From: Chloroflexota bacterium
Lineage (GTDB): Bacteria > Chloroflexota > Anaerolineae > B4-G1 > SLSP01
Length of the DNA: 5,295 bases
NCBI GenBank assembly: GCA_022707665.1
Contig: JAKJAE010000226.1
Coordinates: 1 to 5,295 of the forward strand
Reading direction: 5' to 3'
Shown here: positions 1 to 5,295 of the stretch, piece after piece
Layout: each line of letters begins with the position of its first letter
Position numbering within the stretch: the stretch's first letter is position 1
Made by a program: the position numbers and the translations under genes
The notes under the pieces: model-generated
What the model saw: the letters and a program-made list of their open reading frames with translations, nothing else
Database searches by the model: none
Told to the model about the DNA's origin: nothing

Positions 1-854
1 GCAGGCGCAAACATAACCATCTCCACAGCCGCAGCAATGCCCATCAGCAGACCCACGCTATCCACATCAAGGTTCAGTGCACCGGAAGCGTACAGTGGGA
101 TGATAGTGTTGCGTCCCGATCGAGCCATCTGAGCAAAGACGTGGCCAACATGCGCCGGAACGAGAACGCCCGCCCTATCCCTCAACAGCGCCCAGAACCG
201 CCCCCGGCGGGCCCTGCGCTCTCTGGACAACGTCGGGAGCGCTGCGGCCTGGTCTGGCGTACGTTGTTGACCTGCGGTGAACAGCATGACGCAAAGCAGG
301 GCAGGAACACAACAGAGTGAAGAAACCAGAAAAGGCAACCGCAGACCCGATGACGCCGCTAGAGCGCCGCCGACCATAGGGCCCACGAACTGTCCAACTC
401 TCACAAGCCCGCCGAATAGGGCAAGTGACTGACCTCGATTGGCAACCTTCGAGTACTCAGTGAAGTAGGCATGGCGCGCGATGCCGAACAGCGAGAACCC
501 AACCCCCGAGACGAGACGATACGCCAGCGCCACAGCAACGGAACCTGCCCATGCTAGACCGGCCGATGCCACCGTCCCAATCGCCAAACCCAGAACCATC
601 GCCCGCCGGTGGCCTAACCGGCTGATGAGCAAGCCACTGGGCAGATCTGTCATGAGCGTGCCAAGTGCCTGAGCAGCGGTGAGAATCCCCACCCAAACGT
701 AGGACACGCCAAAGCTCTCGGCGTAGTAGGGTATGACCGGTGTAAGCAGCCCAAGGGCCAGAGCAACGGAGATGGTCGGCACAAAGAACGGTAAGATCAG
801 GGGGTCGCGTCGTAGCGCCTTTGCGTAGGGATGGAGAAGCGAGCGTCTCGTCAC
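1..854 (-). CDS. MFS transporter, drug-efflux (DHA1-like) type, N-terminal part, cut by the window edge
   Basis: The minus-strand frame is open from a GTG at 854 to the left edge, giving 284 residues without a stop. The product is an inner-membrane secondary transporter, probably a proton-driven exporter of small molecules. Hydrophobic segments lie at about residues 20-42, 52-77, 85-104, 106-124, 143-165 and 170-192. A basic central loop follows (about 193-229, with RERRARRGR), then helices 7 and 8. Visible family motifs are motif A after helix 2 (residues 70-84, DLPSGLLISRLGHRR), an R-x(3)-G motif B in helix 4 (R113 to G117) and motif C in helix 5 (G154-QFVGPMVGG-163), which is typical of antiporters. 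About a third of a usual 400-residue protein is missing to the left. GTG 854 is preferred because AGGA lies 10 bases upstream, a stop (TAG) lies 10 codons upstream, and no in-frame ATG occurs before helix 2. It lies 52 bases after the amidohydrolase stop. The substrate is unknown. Confidence 0.88.
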   Translation of the reverse strand, partial: MTRRSLLHPYAKALRRDPLILPFFVPTISVALALGLLTPVIPYYAESFGVSYVWVGILTAAQALGTLMTDLPSGLLISRLGHRRAMVLGLAIGTVASAGLAWAGSVAVALAYRLVSGVGFSLFGIARHAYFTEYSKVANRGQSLALFGGLVRVGQFVGPMVGGALAASSGLRLPFLVSSLCCVPALLCVMLFTAGQQRTPDQAAALPTLSRERRARRGRFWALLRDRAGVLVPAHVGHVFAQMARSGRNTIIPLYASGALNLDVDSVGLLMGIAAAVEMVMFAP

Positions 855-864
855 AGTGGCTGGA

Positions 865-868
865 TCCT
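865..868 (-). promoter_or_regulatory. Ribosome binding site for the MFS gene
   Basis: AGGA (minus strand) stands 10 bases before GTG 854. It is modest in strength, but it is the only purine-rich element near the only plausible start before the first membrane helix. Confidence 0.5.
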
Positions 869-890
869 GATGGCCCTACGCCGTACTTCT

Positions 891-899
891 ATTGTACCA
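891..899 (-). promoter_or_regulatory. Possible extended -10 promoter for the MFS gene
   Basis: On the minus strand TGG is followed directly by TACAAT, an extended -10 element differing from TGnTATAAT at one base. It lies in the AT-richer gap between the amidohydrolase stop at 907 and the MFS start at 854. Transcription would begin near 884, leaving a leader of about 30 bases that contains the ribosome binding site. No good -35 hexamer is seen 16-18 bases upstream, which is tolerated by extended -10 promoters. It could give the transporter expression independent of the upstream genes. The call rests on sequence match alone. Confidence 0.35.
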
Positions 900-906
900 C
901 ACAGCC

Positions 907-1752
907 TCAGGGCCTTGCTGGCACCAGTGTCGGGAGCAAGGTTCCCAGCAGCCGTTCTGCATTCCGATGGCAGATATTGTGCCGGTCCTCGTCGGAGATA
1001 GCCGCGTTCATCAGAACACCAATAGCGTGATGGGGATCAAACCACGGGAGATCAGTGCCGAACAGCAACCGATCCGAACCTGCCTCGGCAGCCAGCTTCT
1101 CGATGGCACCCCGGTCGTCGAAGACTGCTGTGAGCTCCAGGTAAATGTTCGAAAATGCCTGCGCGAGAGCGACAGCGGCACCCCACGCCCCGTGACACGA
1201 GTGCCCTAGCAGGAATTTGACACGCGGATAGCGTTCTGCCACGCGCGCTACGACTTCCTCGCCGTCATAGACGCTACCTCCCCACGTGTGGGCTAGCACC
1301 AGCAGCCCTCGCGCGTCAGCGTGCTCCCAGGCCGGACGATACCTGTCATCGGTCAGAGCGATCGCATGGTAGTCCGAAAGGAACTTCAGACCCACATAGA
1401 CATCGGGGTAGAGGCTATCGAAAGTGGCCAGATCCTGCGCAACGCGCTCGGGATAGTTCGGGTTGATCACACAGTAGGCGCGAAGCCGGCTGGGAAAGCG
1501 CCGGACGGCCTCGACGCTGAGGCGGTTGCCCAGGTCCGGAGAGTTGAGCGCAGCGTGGTGAGAGAAGAGCAGCAATCTGACACCAGCCTCATCCATCGTC
1601 CGGATCATATCGGGTGCCTCTCCCCGGGGGAAGTAGATCGAGTGATAGGACCCCATATGACCGTGCATGTCGTAGATGGGGCAGGAGGCAGCGCGCCCAT
1701 TCTCCCAGAACTCGCGAGCCAGGGGCGATCTCTTGACCATCGAGCCAATCAT
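907..1752 (-). CDS. Metal-dependent amidohydrolase, amidohydrolase-2 / ACMSD-like TIM barrel, intact active site
   Basis: The product has 281 residues from ATG 1752 and is a predicted cytoplasmic TIM-barrel metallo-enzyme of the amidohydrolase-2 group (COG2159-like), whose members hydrolyse or decarboxylate small organic acids and lactones. All expected ligands are visible: D28-M-H30-G-H32 on the first strand, K123 in GLKFL, H155 in LAHTW, H184 in LGHSCHG and D234 in FGTDLPW. The C-terminal NAERLLG helix is also typical. The length fits the family (about 280-340). ATG 1752 overlaps the stop of the preceding barrel gene as ATGA. A strong GAAGGAGG lies 7 bases upstream of it, whereas the GTG at 1758 would be only one base from that site and is less likely. 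The overlap implies translational coupling to the degenerate paralogue. The substrate cannot be read from sequence, and either hydrolase or decarboxylase activity is possible. Confidence 0.9.
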   Translation of the reverse strand: MIGSMVKRSPLAREFWENGRAASCPIYDMHGHMGSYHSIYFPRGEAPDMIRTMDEAGVRLLLFSHHAALNSPDLGNRLSVEAVRRFPSRLRAYCVINPNYPERVAQDLATFDSLYPDVYVGLKFLSDYHAIALTDDRYRPAWEHADARGLLVLAHTWGGSVYDGEEVVARVAERYPRVKFLLGHSCHGAWGAAVALAQAFSNIYLELTAVFDDRGAIEKLAAEAGSDRLLFGTDLPWFDPHHAIGVLMNAAISDEDRHNICHRNAERLLGTLLPTLVPARP

Positions 1753-2498
1753 GACCACGCCTCCTTCAGCAGACGTTCCAGGTTGCCGTGCGCGATCGCC
1801 GATTTCGCTCCGTCAGCGATTTGGGCATGCTTTAGCGCCATCATCATCCCTCCAAAGTGCGATTCCGGGAACCCGCTCCCATAGAGCAGCCGATCGGGCC
1901 CGTAGTCGGCAACGAGCGCCTCAATGCCCCCGTCGAGAAGGTATTGTGCGGTGTCGATGTGCACGTTTGGATACCGCTCGAGCAAGGGCCGAAACTGGCG
2001 ATCCTCGCCCCAGCAGCCGTGGTCACAGACCACGCATGTAAGGGTCGGGAAAGACCCCAACAAGCCATAGATGGTGGCCCACGTGCATCCCCGGCGAATT
2101 GACAAAAACAAAGGCACCCGGCGCTCTGCCATCGCCCCGAGCAACTGCCCCATAGAGACCTCATTGAGCAGGAACCGGTGCGAGTTTGGAAAAGCCCGCA
2201 GCGCTGCTATACGCGCGCTTCGCATCTGATCGAACAGGGCCTCTGGCTCCGGAAACTCGTGCGCCTGGTTCGGCAGCACGCTCCAGCATCCGACGAGCCT
2301 CTCATGCTGGGCGATCGCGTCGGTTAGCAGCGCATTGCCCGTCTGAGGGGCCACGTCATGCTGGGCAATATGCCACACCAGAGCCTTTTCCACGCCGGCA
2401 ATATCCATCTCGGCGAGGAACTCCCCTGCACTCGCCACGGGTGCCAGTGGGCGTCTGGCCGGCAGACCAAGGAACGCATTACAGTCGAAGAAGCGCAT
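1749..2498 (-). CDS. Degenerate amidohydrolase-2 family barrel protein, most metal ligands missing
   Basis: The product has 249 residues and the overall layout of an amidohydrolase-2 TIM barrel: a first strand FFDCNAFLG, a strand ending DHGCWGE, then YPNVHIDTAQ, GPDRLLYGSGFPE and a terminal GNLERLL helix. The usual DxHxH is D5-C-N7-A-F9, so both histidines are absent. The third-ligand histidine is replaced around LFLSIRR (residues 130-136). The final GTD/GSD aspartate is G209 in YGSGFPE. Only H160 in CDHG matches a ligand position. It is also shorter than the family's usual length. Metal-dependent catalysis of the standard kind is therefore unlikely; it may be a structural or regulatory partner, or use other chemistry. 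GGAGG 8 bases upstream supports ATG 2498. It starts 36 bases after the ABC gene and its stop overlaps the intact amidohydrolase as ATGA. The frame is clean, so it is not a decaying pseudogene. Confidence 0.85.
   Translation of the reverse strand: MRFFDCNAFLGLPARRPLAPVASAGEFLAEMDIAGVEKALVWHIAQHDVAPQTGNALLTDAIAQHERLVGCWSVLPNQAHEFPEPEALFDQMRSARIAALRAFPNSHRFLLNEVSMGQLLGAMAERRVPLFLSIRRGCTWATIYGLLGSFPTLTCVVCDHGCWGEDRQFRPLLERYPNVHIDTAQYLLDGGIEALVADYGPDRLLYGSGFPESHFGGMMMALKHAQIADGAKSAIAHGNLERLLKEAWS
1760..1767 (-). promoter_or_regulatory. Strong ribosome binding site that decides the amidohydrolase start
   Basis: GAAGGAGG on the minus strand lies inside the end of the preceding gene and 7 bases before ATG 1752. 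This spacing is ideal for 1752 and too short for GTG 1758, so it fixes the start that gives the ATGA overlap. Confidence 0.75.
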
Positions 2499-2506
2499 AG
2501 TGACGA

Positions 2507-2511
2507 CCTCC
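2507..2511 (-). promoter_or_regulatory. Ribosome binding site for the degenerate amidohydrolase gene
   Basis: GGAGG on the minus strand lies 8 bases before ATG 2498, in the 36-base gap after the ABC exporter stop. The gap holds no terminator-like hairpin, consistent with co-transcription. Confidence 0.7.
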
Positions 2512-2534
2512 AGAGTATCCTCAACAGCAGCCTT

Positions 2535-4508
2535 TCAGGCTTGCGGCGCCTGTTCCGGATGGGCTGCGGCGAACTGGCGTTCAAACAACCGCCGGTAAAG
2601 CCCGTCTTCAGCCAGAAGCGCCTCGTGCCTCCCACATTGCACGATCCGTCCTCCCTGGAGTACCAGGATCACATCGGCAGACAACACAGTACTAAGCCGG
2701 TGGGCGATCACGAGGCTGGTGCGGCCCTTCATGATCCGCTCCAGGGCCTCCTGGATCAGCGCCTCGCTCTCCGAATCAAGGTGGCTTGTCGCCTCATCCA
2801 GGATCAGAACCCTTGGGTCCTTGAGAATCACACGTGCCAGCGCGACACGCTGTTTCTCGCCACCCGATAGCCGGTAGCCTCGCTCGCCAACGACAGTGTC
2901 AAAACCCGCTGGCAGCCGGGCGACGAAGTCGTGGATATTTGCAGCCTTGCATGCGTTCACCATGTCAGCTTCGGTTGCATCTGGCCTGGCATACAGCAGG
3001 TTTGCCCGAAGCGTATCGTGGAATAGGTAGGTTTCCTGAGTCACCATCCCGATCGCCGAGGCCAGTGAAGCCAACCGCACATCACGGATATCAAGCCCAT
3101 CCAGCAGGATACGTCCCTCGATCGGGTCGTACAACCTGGGTAAGAGGTAGGTGATCGTGGTCTTCCCCGCACCACTTGGCCCGACAAGTGCCGCCAGTTG
3201 CCCAGGCTCGACAGTGAAACTGACATCTTCGAGGATCCACTGAGGGTCTGCGTTCCCCTGGTCATCACCTTCGGCACCGGGCACCGCTTCGTTCTCGATG
3301 ATGAGTCCACTCTTCGTCACATTCTCCGGATCCGCCCCACCGCGGCGTCCACCATAGCGGCGAACGCTCCCGATCTGCGGCATGCCCTCGCCGCGCTCGT
3401 ACCGGAACCAGACGTGGTCAAATCGCACGTGCCCGAACGGGCGTTCAAGGGCCACAGATCCCTGTCGATCGCCTATCTCGACTGGCAGGTCGAGTACCTC
3501 GAACACGCGCTCGAAGCTCACGAGGCTTGTCGCGAACTCGACCTGGGCGTTTGCTAGAGCGGTCAGCGGTTGGTAAACCCGCCCTAGATAGCTGCTGAAT
3601 GCTATGATGGTGCCAACCGTCAGCGCATCTCGCAGAACATAGTGACCACCCACCCAGAACACCAACGCTGTGCCCAGTGACGCGGTCAGACCGAGGCCGG
3701 CAAAGAACCAGCGCGAGGTCATCGAGCGCCGGATCGAGATATCGCGCACCTCGGTAGCGCACTCTGCGAAGCGCTGGCTTTCGTCCTTGGCACGACCGAA
3801 CACCTTCACAAGGAGCACGCCGCTGACATTCAGCGTCTCGTTCATCAGAGCTCCCATCCTGGCATTGGCATCCAGATAGTCGCGCGTGATTGCGCGCAAT
3901 TTCCTGGCGATGGAGCGCGCCGGCAACATCAGCAGCGGGAGGATCGCCACTCCGATCAGGGTCAGCCGAAGGTCAAGCGAGATCATAACCAGCAACGTCG
4001 AGACTAGCGACACAACGTTGGAAACCAGGTTCACGAGGGTACCAGTCACCGCGTGTTGTGCACCACTCACGTCGTTGTTCAGGCGCGACATGAGCTCCCC
4101 GGTCTTGGTATGGGTGAAAAAGCGCAAGCTCATGGCCTGGAGATGCTCGAACAGCGATAGGCGCAGATCACGGACAATGCTCTCGCCAGCTCGGGCGCCG
4201 AGATAAGACTGACCGATACCGATGGCGCGTCCTAGGACCGGCACGCCCACCAGGCCCACGGCAAGCCAATTCAGTCCTGCCAGGTCCTTTCCAGGCAGGA
4301 TACTGTCGACGAGATGACGGTACAACAGGGGAGGGACGAGGTCGAGCAGCGACGATACCGTAATCGCTACCATCAACAATCCAACCGTTCCCCAGTAGGG
4401 GCGTGCGAAACGCGCCACGCGTGCGACGAGCGCCCGGCTGATCTTAGGCCTGGCCTCCACATCACCACTGTGCAGCAACGCGCCCCACCCACCACGAACC
4501 GCTCCCAC
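2535..4508 (-). CDS. ABC exporter half-transporter, fused membrane and ATPase domains
   Basis: The product has 657 residues from GTG 4508 (674 from ATG 4559) and is an inner-membrane type IV (exporter-fold) half-transporter that should act as a homodimer or heterodimer to export lipids, drugs or peptides using ATP. The membrane domain covers about residues 30-320, with helices near 40-60, 75-98, 155-178, 180-198, 270-288 and 296-314. The ATPase domain follows: A-loop Y370, Walker A 443-451 (GPSGAGKTT), Q-loop Q491, signature LSGGEKQ 547-553, Walker B LILDEA with catalytic E572, D-loop 575-578 and H-loop H603. All are intact. The oddity is a hydrophilic insert of about 50 residues (373-423) between the first two ATPase strands. 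GTG 4508 is chosen because AGGAGG sits 8 bases upstream; ATG 4559 lacks a clear site. No second half-transporter gene is adjacent, favouring a homodimer. The substrate is unknown. Confidence 0.92.
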   Translation of the reverse strand: MGAVRGGWGALLHSGDVEARPKISRALVARVARFARPYWGTVGLLMVAITVSSLLDLVPPLLYRHLVDSILPGKDLAGLNWLAVGLVGVPVLGRAIGIGQSYLGARAGESIVRDLRLSLFEHLQAMSLRFFTHTKTGELMSRLNNDVSGAQHAVTGTLVNLVSNVVSLVSTLLVMISLDLRLTLIGVAILPLLMLPARSIARKLRAITRDYLDANARMGALMNETLNVSGVLLVKVFGRAKDESQRFAECATEVRDISIRRSMTSRWFFAGLGLTASLGTALVFWVGGHYVLRDALTVGTIIAFSSYLGRVYQPLTALANAQVEFATSLVSFERVFEVLDLPVEIGDRQGSVALERPFGHVRFDHVWFRYERGEGMPQIGSVRRYGGRRGGADPENVTKSGLIIENEAVPGAEGDDQGNADPQWILEDVSFTVEPGQLAALVGPSGAGKTTITYLLPRLYDPIEGRILLDGLDIRDVRLASLASAIGMVTQETYLFHDTLRANLLYARPDATEADMVNACKAANIHDFVARLPAGFDTVVGERGYRLSGGEKQRVALARVILKDPRVLILDEATSHLDSESEALIQEALERIMKGRTSLVIAHRLSTVLSADVILVLQGGRIVQCGRHEALLAEDGLYRRLFERQFAAAHPEQAPQA

Positions 4509-4516
4509 CGTATCCG

Positions 4517-4522
4517 CCTCCT
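4517..4522 (-). promoter_or_regulatory. Ribosome binding site that decides the ABC exporter start
   Basis: AGGAGG on the minus strand stands 8 bases before GTG 4508. It lies inside the longer reading that begins at ATG 4559, which has no comparable site. The extra 17 residues of the long form look unconserved. Confidence 0.6.
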
Positions 4523-4557
4523 CACCATACCCGGCCATGTGGCCCGCGCCCAAGTGC

Positions 4558-4563
4558 ATTCTA
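4558..4563 (-). promoter_or_regulatory. Possible -10 element for the ABC/amidohydrolase unit
   Basis: TAGAAT on the minus strand matches the -10 consensus at five of six bases. It lies downstream of the putative terminator and about 50 bases before GTG 4508. It overlaps ATG 4559, so if it is real the ATG would not be transcribed and GTG 4508 would be the start. No convincing -35 box is seen at 16-18 bases, so this is weak. Confidence 0.25.
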
Positions 4564-4605
4564 GCCGGTTACCCGCCCCCGGCCAGCCAGGACTGACCAA
4601 TGAAA

Positions 4606-4636
4606 CGGCCCCGAGGGACAGAGCCTCCCGGGGCCG
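4606..4636 (-). terminator. GC-rich hairpin, probable terminator of the HNH gene
   Basis: An eight-base-pair perfect stem (4606-4613 with 4629-4636, CGGCCCCG/CGGGGCCG) is extended by three further pairs (4614-4616 with 4624-4626) past a two-base bulge, with a 7-base loop. In the minus direction it begins 29 bases after the HNH stop and is followed by TTTCATT, a short T run. The stem is strong and the T tract poor, so it may be an intrinsic terminator of the kind common in GC-rich bacteria. The plus-strand side has no T run, and no plus-strand gene ends here. Confidence 0.65.
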
Positions 4637-4665
4637 ACCGGACCTATGGATGCGACCGGAGCAGG

Positions 4666-5190
4666 CTACAGCTCGAGGTAGGCCTTCCAGGTCGCCGGAA
4701 TCTCGCCCGACATCACGATATAGCGTGCGCGTGGCGTCTTGGGCTCCCAATGCAGATGCATGTTGGCTTCGTGCGGCAGGCGGTTCGCCTTACGCTGGTT
4801 GCACGCCTGGCAGGCACAGACTGTGTTGCCCCACGTGTTCCGCCCACCGCGGCTCACCGGCAAGACGTGGTCAACCGTGAAATCCTGACGATCATAAATC
4901 CGCCCATTGTGTCGCTGTCCAACCTGTACGCCGCAATATGCGCACGTGAAGTGATCGCGGCGCAGAACGGCCTCTCGACTCCACGTCACGCCCCGGCGCG
5001 GTGCATTGACATAGTAACGAAGGCGGATCACTGTGGGAACGTGCCATGTCGTGGTCGCACCATGCAGGACCACCGACTCGGCGCAGGCAGCCTCAACGCG
5101 ATCTCGCAGCAGAAGCGATACCGCGCGCCTTAACGGAATAATGTCAAGCGGCTCATAGCTCGCGTTGAGCAAGAGAACGCCGGGTGCCAC
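4666..5190 (-). CDS. HNH endonuclease family protein, stand-alone
   Basis: The product has 174 residues and is a small, probably zinc-bound nuclease of the bacterial HNH group. The N-terminal block VLLLNASYEPLDIIPLRRAV (residues 5-24) is a family hallmark. The HNH fold follows: zinc-type pairs C83-x2-C86 and C127-x2-C130, D107-H108 as the first (catalytic) H, N122, and N131 in ACNQRKANR. The length matches related stand-alone proteins (about 165-190). GTG 5190 is chosen because AGGAGG lies 6 bases upstream and the hallmark block begins four residues later. A longer reading from TTG 5277 adds a Cys-rich, family-unlike stretch. No methylase, specificity subunit, integrase, terminase or phage gene is nearby, so it is not part of a recognisable restriction or phage module here. 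Its cellular job, whether repair or DNA processing, is not established from sequence. A terminator-like hairpin separates it from the ABC gene. Confidence 0.9.
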   Translation of the reverse strand: MAPGVLLLNASYEPLDIIPLRRAVSLLLRDRVEAACAESVVLHGATTTWHVPTVIRLRYYVNAPRRGVTWSREAVLRRDHFTCAYCGVQVGQRHNGRIYDRQDFTVDHVLPVSRGGRNTWGNTVCACQACNQRKANRLPHEANMHLHWEPKTPRARYIVMSGEIPATWKAYLEL

Positions 5191-5293
5191 AACTCTCCTC
5201 CTGACGCATTTCCAACAGGGCCGACAGCCACAGCAAGACGCTCTGGCCTGGCCTACCGGTGAAGAACTGTGGGGCAATGCTGATCAGCAGTAC
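5153..5293 (-). CDS. Possible C-terminal end of an upstream gene, unidentified
   Basis: One minus-strand frame is open from the right edge to a TGA at 5155-5153, giving 46 residues beginning VLLISIAPQFFTGRPGQSVL and ending in a polar SLAQREL tail. The first half is hydrophobic and could be the last membrane or core helix of an upstream protein. The frame would overlap the HNH start by 38 bases, longer than the usual coupling overlap. It could equally be chance, since 46 open codons in GC-rich DNA is not significant. No family is recognised. Confidence 0.25.
   Translation of the reverse strand, partial: VLLISIAPQFFTGRPGQSVLLWLSALLEMRQEESCGTRRSLAQREL
5197..5202 (-). promoter_or_regulatory. Ribosome binding site that decides the HNH start
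   Basis: AGGAGG, part of AGGAGGAG on the minus strand, lies 6 bases before GTG 5190. It favours this start over the upstream TTG at 5277. Confidence 0.7.
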
Positions 5294-5295
5294 GG

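Noticed and set aside
457..696. 79-codon minus-strand open frame inside the MFS region
   Set aside because: It is out of frame with the MFS protein, whose membrane helices and motifs A and C continue through the same bases; this frame gives a low-complexity W, H and G rich peptide.
1753..1758. GTG 1758 as the start of the intact amidohydrolase
   Set aside because: It is only one base from the GAAGGAGG site; ATG 1752 has 7-base spacing and forms the standard ATGA overlap.
1321..1884. 187-codon open frame on the plus strand
   Set aside because: It lies antisense across both amidohydrolase genes, whose motifs are clear; its translation shows no domain and long antisense frames are expected in GC-rich coding DNA.
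4314..4880. 188-codon open frame on the plus strand
   Set aside because: It runs antisense across the ABC start, the terminator hairpin and the HNH 3' end. The translation is rich in R, P and T without any recognisable motif.
5191..5277. N-terminal extension of the HNH protein from TTG 5277, with a Cys-rich CCGCRPCWKC stretch resembling a zinc site
   Set aside because: The extension has a rare start codon and no ribosome binding site, and it lies upstream of the family's usual N terminus, while GTG 5190 has AGGAGG at 6 bases. The cysteines are likely chance translation of noncoding or other-frame DNA.
1..5295. CRISPR array, tRNA, rRNA, insertion sequence or attachment site
   Set aside because: No regularly spaced repeats, cloverleaf, rRNA core sequence, transposase or terminal inverted repeats were seen on either strand by reading; the genes fill the window almost completely.

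Overview
The window is 5.3 kb of GC-rich, gene-dense bacterial DNA in which every supported gene reads on the minus strand, so transcription runs from high to low coordinates. Genes are closely spaced, have strong AGGAGG-type ribosome binding sites, and often start with GTG. The style of the proteins suggests a high-GC bacterium of the Chloroflexota (Thermomicrobia-like) or Actinobacteria type: a short HNH nuclease beginning LLLNASYEPL, a half-size ABC exporter with a long spacer inside its ATPase domain, and amidohydrolase-2 barrels in tandem. This placement is an inference from family resemblance; no rRNA or marker gene is present.

Layout in transcription order: (1) 5293-5153, possible C-terminal end of an upstream gene, weakly supported. 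(2) 5190-4666, a stand-alone HNH endonuclease, followed by a hairpin at 4636-4606 that looks like its terminator. (3) 4508-2535 (or from 4559), a half-size ABC exporter with fused membrane and ATPase domains. (4) 2498-1749, a small amidohydrolase-like barrel that has lost most of the expected metal ligands. (5) 1752-907, an amidohydrolase of the same superfamily with a complete metal-ligand set, translationally coupled to gene 4 by an ATGA overlap. (6) 854 to the left edge, an MFS drug-efflux-type transporter starting at GTG and cut by the window edge. There is a possible extended -10 promoter just upstream of it.

Genes 3 to 6 look like one transcription unit: an ABC exporter, a coupled pair of intact and degenerate metallo-hydrolase barrels, and a second exporter of a different class. 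A reasonable reading is handling plus export of a small organic molecule, such as a carboxylated or lactone-type compound, but nothing in the sequence identifies the substrate. The HNH gene is probably separate because the terminator lies between it and the ABC gene. There is no tRNA, rRNA, CRISPR array, insertion sequence or clear mobile boundary. The most unusual signal is the degenerate/intact amidohydrolase pair. No gene-free stretch exceeds about 160 bases.
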